From NCBI GenBank assembly GCA_910584125.1, contig CAJTXU010000008.1, positions 18,092 to 82,091 on the forward strand: DNA of 64,000 nucleotides, written 5' to 3'. The translations under genes were made by a program, and so were the position numbers. Position 1 is the stretch's first letter. Each line of letters opens with the position of its first letter. Positions 51,230 through 59,664 of this stretch are shown here, piece after piece. The notes beneath the pieces are model-generated. The model was not told the DNA's origin. It saw only the letters and a list, made by a program, of their open reading frames with translations, and did no database searches. This DNA is from an uncultured Muribaculaceae bacterium (GTDB lineage Bacteria > Bacteroidota > Bacteroidia > Bacteroidales > Muribaculaceae).

Positions 51230-53714
51230 CTTGGCCTACAGCTGAATTGTTCTGGTTTTCGCCCGGATGCTGGCGGTTGAGCTGACGCACGAAGCGGTAG
51301 GTCCACCATGCGAGCGCGGCGAGACAGAGCGCGTATATCAATGCCACCGACACGATGCCGAGTGTGTTGGTGACGCGCAGCGACTGCGGGTCGAACCTGA
51401 ACTCGACCGTATGCTCGCCCGGAGCGAGGCGCAGGGCGCGCAGCACGTAGTTGACGCGGCCGATCTCCGCCGGACGGCCATCGACGGTGGCCTGCCATCC
51501 CCAGGGGAAATAGATCTCGCTGAACACCGCCACGCCGCCGCGGGCCGAGCGGGCCTTGTAGGTCAGACGGTTGGGCGCGTAGCTTGTCTCGTAGATGGTG
51601 TCGCCCGCGGCCGGAGCGACGGTCTGGCCGAGCGTGGACCTGAACCGGCTGTCGGCCACTGCGACCGTGCGCGTGTCGAGCGAGTCGAGGGCCGCCATCT
51701 CGGCGTCAGCGCCGTCGACATAGTCAACGCGCGACACCCACCAGGCGTTGCCCAGCGCGCCGGGATTCGTCTCGTATCCGCCGTCTACCAGAATATACTT
51801 GGCGTTGAGCATATTGAGCACGCCCATGTTGCTCTTCGATATCTGACGGGTCAGCAGGTCGTTGTATCGGGTCAGCTTAGCGGCGTGATAGCCGCCGATG
51901 GTCTTGTGGAAATAAGACGAACGGGCCGACCCCATGCCGTCGACGTCAAGCACGCGGTAGTTGGTCGTGTCGCGCAGTATGGCGCGGTCGGCGTCGGTCA
52001 TCTTGAACGCCTCCTCGTTGCGAACCGGAGCCGTGAAATTCTCGGAGTTGACATAGCGGAGCGCGACGGGATAGAGGTCGGCAAGGGCGAGCACGCAGAG
52101 TGTGAACACGAACACCGACGTTCTCTTGAGGTATCCCTTCAGGTAGATGTAGATGAGCGCGCCGGCCAGCACGATGAATATCAGCGAGCGGCCGCAGTCG
52201 GCGCTGACGAGCGAGAGGCGCGTCTGGCGCACGCCGTCGAGAACGCCCCAGAACTGCTGGCTGTTGAACGCACCGATCGAATTGAGCTGCTCGATCTCGG
52301 TGGCCGAGAAAGGCTCGCCGAATATCGAGGGTGAGATCCAGCCGACGAGGCATACGAGGGCCCCGAGGCCGAACACGAGGTATGACACCCACGGATTGCG
52401 GCGGAACTCGTCGGGCGTGTCGGTCATCTTCCTGATGCAGAGCACGGCGAGCAGCGGCACCGTGAACTCGACGACCACAAGGATGCTCGACACGGCGCGG
52501 AACTTGTTGTAGGCCGGGAAATGGTCGATGAAGAAATCGGTGAATCCCGGGAAATTATGTCCCCACGAGAGCATGACGGCGAGCACCGAGACGGCGAACA
52601 GCGCCCATTTCATCGGCGACTTCACCATGAAGAGGGCCAGGACGGCGAGCAGCAGGATGAACGCCCCGACATAGACGGGGCCGTTGGTCATGGGCTGGTC
52701 GCCGAAATACTGCGGGAACTGGTAGAGGAACTGCATCTCCTCGGGCGAGAGGTTGAGCGTGTCGGCCTTCTTGGTCTGCATTACCGACTTGATCTGGTTC
52801 TCGCCGGCCACCGGCTGGATGGTGGCGCCTCCCTTGACGTTGGGGATGAGCAGGGAGAATGTCTCGTCTATGCCGTAGCTCCAGGCCGTGATCGCGCCGC
52901 GGTCCATACCGCCGGTGTCATCCCCGCCGGGCACGGTCAGTTCGGTGGCGCGGCCGCGGACGGTCTCCTTCGAATACTCGTACGAGTTATAAAGGCTCGC
53001 CGAGTTGGCGCCGACGGCGAAAGCCCCGGCCACGATGGCGCAACCGGTGGCGATGAGCCATTGTTTCACTTCCCTCTTGCGGATGGCTGTGCAGAGCCAT
53101 GCGATGAGCATCGCCGCCACGACGAAGAGGAAATAATAGGTCATCTGCGGGTGGTTGCTCTGCAGCTGCAGGGCGCCGAAGAGCGCCGTGAGGGCCGTGC
53201 CGGCCAGGTATTTGCGGCGGTAGAGCAGGGCCAGGCCGCCGATGGTCGGCGGGATGTAGGCCAGGGTGACGAACTTCCATATGTGCCCGGCCCCTATCAG
53301 GATTATGAAATAAGACGAGAAGCCCCAGGCGATGGCGCCGAACAGGGCCTCATGCCATTTGAGCCTCATGCACATGCCCATTATGAAGAAGCCTATCATC
53401 ATGGCGAAGAGCAGGTTGGCCGGCGACGGAAGCCACAGCATGTAGGCCTGTCCGATCCAGGAGAGCATGCTGTTGGCCGGATATGACGGCGCGATCTGGA
53501 AGTTGGGCATTCCGCCGAACAGCGAGTTGGTCCAGCGTGTGGTCTCGCCCGTGGCCTCATGGAAGGCCTTGCCCTCCTGGCCGTTGGCTATGCCCTGCAT
53601 GGTGTCGTGCTGTTGGAGCACGTTGCCCTGCACGTCGTCGGGATAGAAAAAAACAATGGCCACTATCGCGAGAAACGCGGTGGCCAGTATGTAGAAAAGA
53701 TATTTCTTCTTCAT
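51201..53714 (-). CDS. YfhO-like polytopic membrane protein
   Basis: 837 residues. An N-terminal helix, then about twelve further helices between residues 85 and 590, and a C-terminal soluble domain (about 610-790) with GGVAVFSEIYFPWGWQATVDG, the YfhO end motif, before a last helix. YfhO-like proteins are GT-C-fold relatives linked to lipid-carrier glycosylation of cell-wall polymers. It follows the Lrp gene by 42 bases and is probably under its promoter. Confidence 0.87.
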   Translation of the reverse strand: MKKKYLFYILATAFLAIVAIVFFYPDDVQGNVLQQHDTMQGIANGQEGKAFHEATGETTRWTNSLFGGMPNFQIAPSYPANSMLSWIGQAYMLWLPSPANLLFAMMIGFFIMGMCMRLKWHEALFGAIAWGFSSYFIILIGAGHIWKFVTLAYIPPTIGGLALLYRRKYLAGTALTALFGALQLQSNHPQMTYYFLFVVAAMLIAWLCTAIRKREVKQWLIATGCAIVAGAFAVGANSASLYNSYEYSKETVRGRATELTVPGGDDTGGMDRGAITAWSYGIDETFSLLIPNVKGGATIQPVAGENQIKSVMQTKKADTLNLSPEEMQFLYQFPQYFGDQPMTNGPVYVGAFILLLAVLALFMVKSPMKWALFAVSVLAVMLSWGHNFPGFTDFFIDHFPAYNKFRAVSSILVVVEFTVPLLAVLCIRKMTDTPDEFRRNPWVSYLVFGLGALVCLVGWISPSIFGEPFSATEIEQLNSIGAFNSQQFWGVLDGVRQTRLSLVSADCGRSLIFIVLAGALIYIYLKGYLKRTSVFVFTLCVLALADLYPVALRYVNSENFTAPVRNEEAFKMTDADRAILRDTTNYRVLDVDGMGSARSSYFHKTIGGYHAAKLTRYNDLLTRQISKSNMGVLNMLNAKYILVDGGYETNPGALGNAWWVSRVDYVDGADAEMAALDSLDTRTVAVADSRFRSTLGQTVAPAAGDTIYETSYAPNRLTYKARSARGGVAVFSEIYFPWGWQATVDGRPAEIGRVNYVLRALRLAPGEHTVEFRFDPQSLRVTNTLGIVSVALIYALCLAALAWWTYRFVRQLNRQHPGENQNNSAVGQDEDKSGGKL

Positions 53715-53756
53715 AGTATGGGAAATGGGGCGGAGAGAGGAGCGCCTCGGGGGCGC

Positions 53757-54233
53757 TTATTTCTTACTGTCGGTGGGGATTGTGATGTGGATCTGTCGGT
53801 TCATGGTCTGTTCGAGCGAGATGAGGGTCTCGGTCTCGGTGACACCCGGCACGTGCTGGATCTTGTCGTTGAGCAGCTGCATGAGGTGTTGGTTGTCGAA
53901 TGCGAACACCTTGATGAGCATCGAGTAGGGGCCGGTGGTGAAATGGCACTCCACCACTTCGGGGATCTTGACCAGCTCGGCGGCCGCCTCGCGGTAGAAC
54001 GAACCCTTCTCGAGCTTCACGCCGATGTAGGTGCATGTGTTGTAGCCGAGTTTGTGGGGGTCTACGATATAGCCCGAGCCGATGATTACTTTCATGTCGA
54101 TCAGTCGCTGTATGCGCTGATGAATAGCGGCGCGCGACACGCCGCACTGCAGCGCGATGTCTTTCGACGGAATACGCGCGTTCTCCATCACAATGTTCAG
54201 GATTTTCTTGTCGAGGTTGTCAAGCTTTTCCAT
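53757..54233 (-). CDS. Lrp/AsnC family transcriptional regulator
   Basis: 158 residues. An N-terminal winged HTH (LDNLDKKILNIVMENARIPSKDIALQCGVSRAAIHQRIQRL, motif SRAAIHQRI) and a C-terminal RAM domain (YIGVKLEKGSF, VVECHFTTGPYSMLIKVFA). It senses amino acids and controls transcription; targets unknown, possibly its own operon with YfhO. Confidence 0.92.
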   Translation of the reverse strand: MEKLDNLDKKILNIVMENARIPSKDIALQCGVSRAAIHQRIQRLIDMKVIIGSGYIVDPHKLGYNTCTYIGVKLEKGSFYREAAAELVKIPEVVECHFTTGPYSMLIKVFAFDNQHLMQLLNDKIQHVPGVTETETLISLEQTMNRQIHITIPTDSKK

Positions 54234-54262
54234 TCAGGTTTCAAAATGATTAAAATTCTCTG

Positions 54263-54293
54263 CAAAATTACAAAAAAATCGGGTTATATGCAA
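54263..54293 (-). promoter_or_regulatory. Lrp gene promoter
   Basis: On the minus strand TAATTTTG (54270-54263) and TTG (54293-54291), spacer 20. A GCAAGATGTATCTTGCA-like inverted repeat (54290-54306) beside it may bind the regulator. Confidence 0.7.
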
Positions 54294-54324
54294 GATGTAT
54301 CTTGCAAATTGCACTGCAAAAAGT

Positions 54325-55572
54325 TTAGTTTCTGATGTTTATACGTGATTTTGCGAATGCGGCGGTGATCGCGGCGGTCGCAATTCCGATGAGAGCCACC
54401 GGCACGAGCGTCGCCAGCACGTCGCCGGCGAGCACCTTGACGGGGTAGGCGCGGACTATCGTCGTCTCGGGAGATCCGCTCACGGTGATGAGTCCGAAAT
54501 GCTGCTGCAGCAGGCAGAGCGTCAGTCCGAGCGCGATGCCGGCGAGTCCTCCGGCCAGCGAGACGTAGATGCTCTCCCAGGCGAAGATGCGCCCGATGCG
54601 GCGGCGCGACAGGCCGAGCGCCGAGAATGTGCCGATGGCCTTCTCCTTCTCGATGACGAGCATCGACAGCGAACTGATAAGGTTGAAGCTCGCTATGATC
54701 AGGATGAAGCCGAGCAGAAGGAACGACACCCACTTCTCGATCGAGATCATGCGGAAGTTCATCTCCTGCTGGCGCACGCGGTCTTTGACCACATAGGCCG
54801 GGCCGAGCCTGTCGCCTATCGCGGCGGCGGCGCGTGCGCCGTCCTGCCCGGGGCGCAGGCGGATCTCTATGGCCGATGCCTCCGTGTCATACTGCAGCAG
54901 CTTGCGCGCCTCGGCAATGGGCACGATCACGCCGTCCTCGTCATACTCCTGCTGGTCGGAGCGGTATATGCCCGTGACGGAGAGGGAGTCGGTGATGAAC
55001 GACGACACGGGGTTGGCCAGGTTGACGCGTCCCAGACGCTTGGGGGCGAACACGAGCATCCCGGCGCCGGGGTAGGCGCGGAGTCTCGACGCCGTTCCGA
55101 TGGCTATCGTCGCCGGAATCGTCCCGGCCGGGGCGACGGTATCGGCCAGATAGCGGCCCAGGTCGGCGTCGACGAGCGAGCGCACCTCGGTGACGCGGGC
55201 GTAGTCAGCGGGCACTACCCCCTTGAGCTTCACCGGCATCTCCTGCGAGTTGCATATCACAAGGGCGTTGTCTGAGAGAGTCGGGGTGGCAGTCTCGACT
55301 CCCGGCATGGCGGCGACGCGGGCCGCGAGCTTCTCGGCCTCGGCGAAAGTCTTGCCCTTGGCCGGGGTCACCATGACGTCGGGCGCCAGGGTGTCGAGTT
55401 TCTCGGCTATCACTTCCCGGAAACCGTTGAACACCGACAGCACGCAGACGATCGCGGCCGTGGCGACGGCCATGGCGCAAAGCGACACCGTCGAGATCGT
55501 CCCGACGGCGCCGTGTGATTTCTTGGATAGAAGATAGCGCCACGCGATGGCGGCCGTTAAGTCCTGTTTCAT
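54325..55572 (-). CDS. LolE/LolC-type ABC permease (FtsX/MacB superfamily)
   Basis: 415 residues: helix 1 (about 22-45) after AWRYLLSKKSHGAVGTISTVSL, a large periplasmic domain (50-270), and three C-terminal helices with FLLLGFILIIASFNLISSLSMLVIEKEKAIGTFSALG. It is the lipoprotein-releasing permease type that passes lipoproteins to LolA. It follows rbfA by five bases, a standard Bacteroidetes arrangement. Confidence 0.88.
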   Translation of the reverse strand: MKQDLTAAIAWRYLLSKKSHGAVGTISTVSLCAMAVATAAIVCVLSVFNGFREVIAEKLDTLAPDVMVTPAKGKTFAEAEKLAARVAAMPGVETATPTLSDNALVICNSQEMPVKLKGVVPADYARVTEVRSLVDADLGRYLADTVAPAGTIPATIAIGTASRLRAYPGAGMLVFAPKRLGRVNLANPVSSFITDSLSVTGIYRSDQQEYDEDGVIVPIAEARKLLQYDTEASAIEIRLRPGQDGARAAAAIGDRLGPAYVVKDRVRQQEMNFRMISIEKWVSFLLLGFILIIASFNLISSLSMLVIEKEKAIGTFSALGLSRRRIGRIFAWESIYVSLAGGLAGIALGLTLCLLQQHFGLITVSGSPETTIVRAYPVKVLAGDVLATLVPVALIGIATAAITAAFAKSRINIRN

Positions 55573-55577
55573 TCAGT

Positions 55578-55976
55578 TTATTCCTCGGCTTGCGCCTCAG
55601 TCGTTTCCTCGGCTTGCGCCTCGGCGCGCTGGCTGACGGGGTCGCTGGCCAGAAGACGGTCGATGTTCTCCACGTAGTCGAGCGAGTCGTCGAGATAGAA
55701 GCTGAGGTCGGGGCACTTGCGGAGGGTGCTCTTGACGGCCTGGGCCAGTTCGTAGCGGCAGGTCTTGCTCTGTCGCTTTATGTTCTCGAGTATTCCCTGG
55801 GCCTTGGCGGGCGGGAATATGCTGAGGTATACCTTGGCGATGCTGAGGTCGGGCGAGACGCGTACCGCGCTCACCGAGACGAGAGTGTTGCCGAGCGCCG
55901 CTGTCTGGCGGCGGAATATCTCGCTAAGCTCCTTCTGCAGGAGCCGGGCGATCTTTGCCTGACGTTTTCCTTCCAT
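55578..55976 (-). CDS. rbfA: Ribosome-binding factor A
   Basis: 132 residues. KH-like fold with RQAKIARLLQKELSEIFRRQ at the start and VSAVRVSPDLSIAKVYLSIFP near 36. It matures 16S rRNA in the 30S subunit. The C-terminus has duplicated AEAQAEETTEAQAEE units, a species-specific low-complexity tail. Confidence 0.93.
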   Translation of the reverse strand: MEGKRQAKIARLLQKELSEIFRRQTAALGNTLVSVSAVRVSPDLSIAKVYLSIFPPAKAQGILENIKRQSKTCRYELAQAVKSTLRKCPDLSFYLDDSLDYVENIDRLLASDPVSQRAEAQAEETTEAQAEE

Positions 55977-56000
55977 AATCAGATGGTTTGCTTTACACGT

Positions 56001-56660
56001 TTAACGCTGTCGCGGCTGTTTTAGTTTGCGGACCAGCGTGAGACCGTCGCGCACCGGCACCATGGCGGTCTCCACCCTGGGGTCGGCGGCAACTATGTCG
56101 TTGAACTCCATTATGCCTCTGGTCTGCGGGTCGCGGGCATGGTCGGGCTCGACCACATGTCCGTACCAGAGGGTGTTGTCGACTATCATGAATCCTCCGG
56201 GCCTGAGCAGCCTGAGGCATTCCTCGTAATAGTCGGCATATCGGCGCTTGTCGGCGTCGATGAAGACGAGGTCGTAGCTGCCGTCGGGGCGGCTGCGGGC
56301 GAACTCGAGGGCGTCGGCGGTGTGCGGCGTGATCTTGCGGCCGTGGGGCGATGAGGCGAGCGAGTCGGCGATGACGTCCTCGAGCTCGTCGTCGATCTCG
56401 ACCGTGTCGAGATGGCCGTCGTCGTCGAGGGCCTCGGCGATGCACAGGGCCGAGTAGCCGGTGAACGTGCCCAGCTCAAGCACGCGCTTCGGGGCGGCCA
56501 TGGCCGTGAGCATCTTGAGCAGGCGCCCCTGGATATGGCCCGAGCACATGCGTCCGTTCACCTGGCGCAGGTTGGTCTCGCGCTCGAGCCGTGCGAGATT
56601 GGCCGGCTCGGCGTCGATGTGGGTGTCTATGTATTGTTCGAGTTCCGCGTTCATCGGCAT
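56001..56660 (-). CDS. Class I SAM-dependent O-methyltransferase
   Basis: 219 residues, caffeoyl-CoA-OMT-like: VLELGTFTGYSALCIAEAL (SAM loop), DTVEIDDEL, YDLVFIDADKRRYADYYEECLRLLRPGGFMIVDNTLW. Substrate unknown. It heads the rbfA-lolE group with a 24-base gap. Confidence 0.9.
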   Translation of the reverse strand: MPMNAELEQYIDTHIDAEPANLARLERETNLRQVNGRMCSGHIQGRLLKMLTAMAAPKRVLELGTFTGYSALCIAEALDDDGHLDTVEIDDELEDVIADSLASSPHGRKITPHTADALEFARSRPDGSYDLVFIDADKRRYADYYEECLRLLRPGGFMIVDNTLWYGHVVEPDHARDPQTRGIMEFNDIVAADPRVETAMVPVRDGLTLVRKLKQPRQR

Positions 56661-56674
56661 GATGGTTGGGGCAT

Positions 56675-56717
56675 ATAAAAAAGAGGTGCTCGCCTGTCTC
56701 CTTGGAAACAGACGAGC
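56675..56717 (-). terminator. Terminator of the tRNA-Val pair
   Basis: Stem 56688-56701/56704-56717 (arms GCTCGCCTGTCTCC and GGAAACAGACGAGC, two mismatches), followed on the minus strand by six T. Confidence 0.8.
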
Positions 56718-56733
56718 TGGGGATTGTGGGGAG

Positions 56734-56808
56734 TGGGCGATTACGGATTCGAACCGCAGACCCTCTGTTTGTAAGACAGACGCTCTAAACCAGCTGAGCT
56801 AATCGCCC
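56734..56808 (-). tRNA. tRNA-Val (anticodon TAC)
   Basis: Cloverleaf on the minus strand: acceptor GGGCGAT/ATCGCCC, D-arm AGCTCAGCTGGTTTAGAGC, anticodon loop with TAC, T-arm GGTTCGAATCC, discriminator A. No CCA encoded. Identical over 75 bases to the next tRNA. Confidence 0.97.
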
Positions 56809-56884
56809 GTGTCGGCCTTTCGACCACGGAGAAGACCCCGTTTGCCTCTCGGCTGCCGTCACCTTTGTGTCGGCTTTCTATCGG

Positions 56885-56959
56885 TGGGCGATTACGGATT
56901 CGAACCGCAGACCCTCTGTTTGTAAGACAGACGCTCTAAACCAGCTGAGCTAATCGCCC
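56885..56959 (-). tRNA. tRNA-Val (anticodon TAC), second copy
   Basis: Identical to the gene at 56734-56808; the 76-base spacer between them differs from the tRNA. It is transcribed first from the promoter at 56971. Confidence 0.97.
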
Positions 56960-56970
56960 GATTGCGAGTG

Positions 56971-57001
56971 CAAAGTTATAACATTTTTTGCTAACTGCCA
57001 A
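56971..57001 (-). promoter_or_regulatory. tRNA-Val promoter
   Basis: On the minus strand TAACTTTG (56978-56971) and TTG (57001-56999), spacer 20, 12 bases before the tRNA. Confidence 0.72.
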
Positions 57002-57019
57002 ATTTTTTTGCTAATTTTG
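56987..57019 (+). promoter_or_regulatory. Promoter of the second queA-family gene
   Basis: TTTG (56987-56990), 21-base spacer, TAATTTTG (57012-57019). It overlaps the divergent tRNA promoter, so the two may compete. Leader of about 85 bases. Confidence 0.6.
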
Positions 57020-57108
57020 TAAGAAATTTTTAGCGGTTTCTGATGGCTTTGCCAGCAATGGTCTGAAAGTCAGTCTGAAACGCGCTTTTAAAAAAATTGG
57101 ATTTTTTT

Positions 57109-58359
57109 ATGGTCAAAAATATAAGAATCGCCGACTTCGACTATCCGCTGCCCGACGGGCGCATCGCGCGTCATCCGTTGACGGTGCGCGACAGCTGTCT
57201 TCTGCTCGTCGCGGGACCCGAGGGCGGGGTGGAACACCGCGCCTTTTCCGACCTCCCCGCCCTTCTGCCCGAGGGGTCGCTGATGGTCTGCAACGATACG
57301 CGCGTGATCAATGCCCGCATCCGCTTCGAGAAGGAGACCGGATCGCGGATCGAGGTCTTTCTGCTCGAACCCATCGTTCCCGAGGACTACGTGCTGATGT
57401 TCCAGGCCCGCGGATACTGCCGCTGGAGCTGTATGGTCGGAAATCTCAAACGCTGGAAGTCCGCCCCTTTGGCCAAGAAGCTCGTGGTCGACGGCCGCGA
57501 GGTGACGCTCACCGCCGAGCGCGGGGAGGCGCGCGACGGCAACGCCCACGACATCTCCTTCAGCTGGGACGACGACTCGCTGACGTTCGCCTCGATCGTT
57601 GACGCGGCCGGCTACATACCTATCCCGCCATATCTGAAGCGTGACTCCGAGGATGCCGACGCCGACGACTACCAGACGGTCTATGCCCGCGTCAAGGGTT
57701 CGGTGGCGGCGCCGACGGCCGGGCTTCATTTCACCGACGCCGTCTTCGCCCGTCTCCGCGAGCGTGGAGTGGAGACCCGACCGGTGACGCTCCATGTGGG
57801 CGCGGGCACGTTCCAGCCCGTGAAATCCGACGAGATCGGAGGCCACCCGATGCATACCGAGACTTTCAGCGTGAGCATAGGTCTTGTCGAGGCCCTTGTC
57901 GGCGCCCTGCGCGACGGGCGTCCCGTCACGGCCGTCGGCACCACGAGCGTCCGCACGCTCGAGTCGCTGCCCTATATCGGCCGCCATCTGCTTGACGGCG
58001 ACGGCTCGCTGCATGTCACGCAGTGGGAAGCTTACGAGGCGGATGAAACCGTCGACCTTAGGGAGGACACGCTCCGTTCGCTTCAGGCCATAGCCGATCA
58101 TATGGACGCCCATGCGCTCGGATCGCTCACGGCCTCGACCTCGATTATGATCGCTCCCGGTTTCAGGTGGCGCATCGTTGACAGGATGGTCACCAACTTC
58201 CATCAGCCGCAGAGCACGCTGTTGCTCCTCGTGTCGTCGTTTCTTGGCGACGGCGGTTGCGGACGTCAACGCTGGCGCGAGATCTATGACGAGGCCCTCG
58301 CCGGCGATTACCGTTTCCTGTCATATGGCGACGCCTGTCTTTTTACCCGTAAACACTGA
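57109..58359 (+). CDS. Second QueA-family protein
   Basis: 416 residues from the ATG at 57109; a TTG 12 bases earlier is less likely. It has the full family pattern: LPDGRIARHPLTVRDSCLLLV, MVCNDTRVINARIRFEKETG, IPIPPYLKR, YQTVYARVKGSVAAPTAGLHF, VTLHVGAGTFQPVKSDEI, AVGTTSVRTLES, MVTNFHQPQSTLLLLVSSFLG and YRFLSYGDACLF. It is about 65 residues longer than the copy at 45113 and closer to E. coli QueA in the catalytic blocks. Either this or the other copy makes epoxyqueuosine; the other may have a changed substrate. Six bases before aroA. Confidence 0.87.
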   Translation: MVKNIRIADFDYPLPDGRIARHPLTVRDSCLLLVAGPEGGVEHRAFSDLPALLPEGSLMVCNDTRVINARIRFEKETGSRIEVFLLEPIVPEDYVLMFQARGYCRWSCMVGNLKRWKSAPLAKKLVVDGREVTLTAERGEARDGNAHDISFSWDDDSLTFASIVDAAGYIPIPPYLKRDSEDADADDYQTVYARVKGSVAAPTAGLHFTDAVFARLRERGVETRPVTLHVGAGTFQPVKSDEIGGHPMHTETFSVSIGLVEALVGALRDGRPVTAVGTTSVRTLESLPYIGRHLLDGDGSLHVTQWEAYEADETVDLREDTLRSLQAIADHMDAHALGSLTASTSIMIAPGFRWRIVDRMVTNFHQPQSTLLLLVSSFLGDGGCGRQRWREIYDEALAGDYRFLSYGDACLFTRKH

Positions 58360-58365
58360 GACGCG

Positions 58366-59664
58366 ATGATACGGATCACTTACGACCCATCGGCACCTGT
58401 GACTGCTGTGAATCTGCCGGGCTCAAAGAGCGTGGCGGCAAGAGCGTATGTTCTTAACGCCATATTCAACGGCTGGTTTATGTTGACCAATATTCCCGAT
58501 TGCGACGACACCAGTGATCTCGGCTTTGCCTTATTCAAGGGAGAGGAGGAATATGACAATCCCGATGCCGTCTATAATCTCGGGTCGGGCGCCACGTCGC
58601 TGCGCTTTTTCCTCGCCTATATGGCGTCGCAGCCTCTTTTCAACGGAATCATCGACTGCTCGCCGTCGTTGAGACGCCGTCCGCTGGCTCCGCTTGTCGA
58701 CGCCCTGCGTCAGGCGGGTGCTGATATCGAATATCTGGAGGAAGAGGGGAGGCCGCCGTTGCGTGTGCGTGGCCGGGCGCTTAACGGCGACGGTGTGAAG
58801 CTCGCACCGGGAGTGTCGAGTCAGTTCGAGTCCGCGATGATGATGGCCTCGCTCATCTGGGATTCCCCCTATGTGCCGCAGAGCGCTCCGGGCGTGTCGC
58901 GCCCATATGTGGAGATGACGGCCCGCATGATCGAAGAGATGCGGCGCATGGTCGACGAGAACGACAACGGCTTCACGATGCTTTACAAGATAGAGACCGA
59001 CTGGTCGGCCGCAAGCTATTTTTACGAACTCGCCCTTATCCGCCCCGTCCGGAGGTTCACGCTGCCGGGGCTGCGGCCTCCCGGCGAATCGCTGCAGGGG
59101 GACTCGGCGTGTGTCGACATATTCGGGCGTCTCGGAGTCGACAGTGAGTTTGACGGCGAAGGCAATCTCGTGATTTGCGGCGACGAGGCGCGGATACGCG
59201 CTCTGGCCGCGTCGGCAGAGGCAGTCGTTATGGATATGCGCGACACGCCCGACCTTGTGCCGGCGCTGGCGGCTGGTCTCTGCATGGCCGGAATCAGATT
59301 CCGCTTCGAGGGCGTGGCCCATCTTCGTTTCAAGGAGTGCGACCGTTCCGCCGCGCTTGTGGCCGAGCTCGCCAAGGCCGGATTCGTGCTTGAGGCCGGA
59401 GACTCGACGCTTGCATGGAGCGGACTTCGATGCGAGGCTCAGTCCGAACCGGCCTATGCCTCGCATGGCGACCACCGAATGGTGATGGCGCTGGCCATGA
59501 CCGCGGCGGCCCTCGGGCCTGTGACAATAGATGATGACGAACCGGTCGCGAAGTCGTTCCCCGATTTCTTCGACAAGGCCGGATGCGCCGGGCTGCGCAG
59601 TCAGGAAGTCCGCAGCTCAGTGAGTCAACAACATAGCATTGATTTCGGAGAGTATGAATGTTGA
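58366..59664 (+). CDS. aroA: 3-phosphoshikimate 1-carboxyvinyltransferase
   Basis: 432 residues. The shikimate-pathway EPSP synthase. Motifs: LPGSKSVAARAYVLNAI (Lys, Ser and Arg kept; the usual SNR is AAR), GSGATSLRFFLAY, RPLAPLVDALRQAGADI, DWSAASYFYELAL, RFKECDRSAALV, and SHGDHRMVMALAMTAAALG. The first two blocks deviate from the common Bacteroidetes form, but binding residues remain. Its end overlaps the MATE start by 11 bases. Confidence 0.93.
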   Translation: MIRITYDPSAPVTAVNLPGSKSVAARAYVLNAIFNGWFMLTNIPDCDDTSDLGFALFKGEEEYDNPDAVYNLGSGATSLRFFLAYMASQPLFNGIIDCSPSLRRRPLAPLVDALRQAGADIEYLEEEGRPPLRVRGRALNGDGVKLAPGVSSQFESAMMMASLIWDSPYVPQSAPGVSRPYVEMTARMIEEMRRMVDENDNGFTMLYKIETDWSAASYFYELALIRPVRRFTLPGLRPPGESLQGDSACVDIFGRLGVDSEFDGEGNLVICGDEARIRALAASAEAVVMDMRDTPDLVPALAAGLCMAGIRFRFEGVAHLRFKECDRSAALVAELAKAGFVLEAGDSTLAWSGLRCEAQSEPAYASHGDHRMVMALAMTAAALGPVTIDDDEPVAKSFPDFFDKAGCAGLRSQEVRSSVSQQHSIDFGEYEC

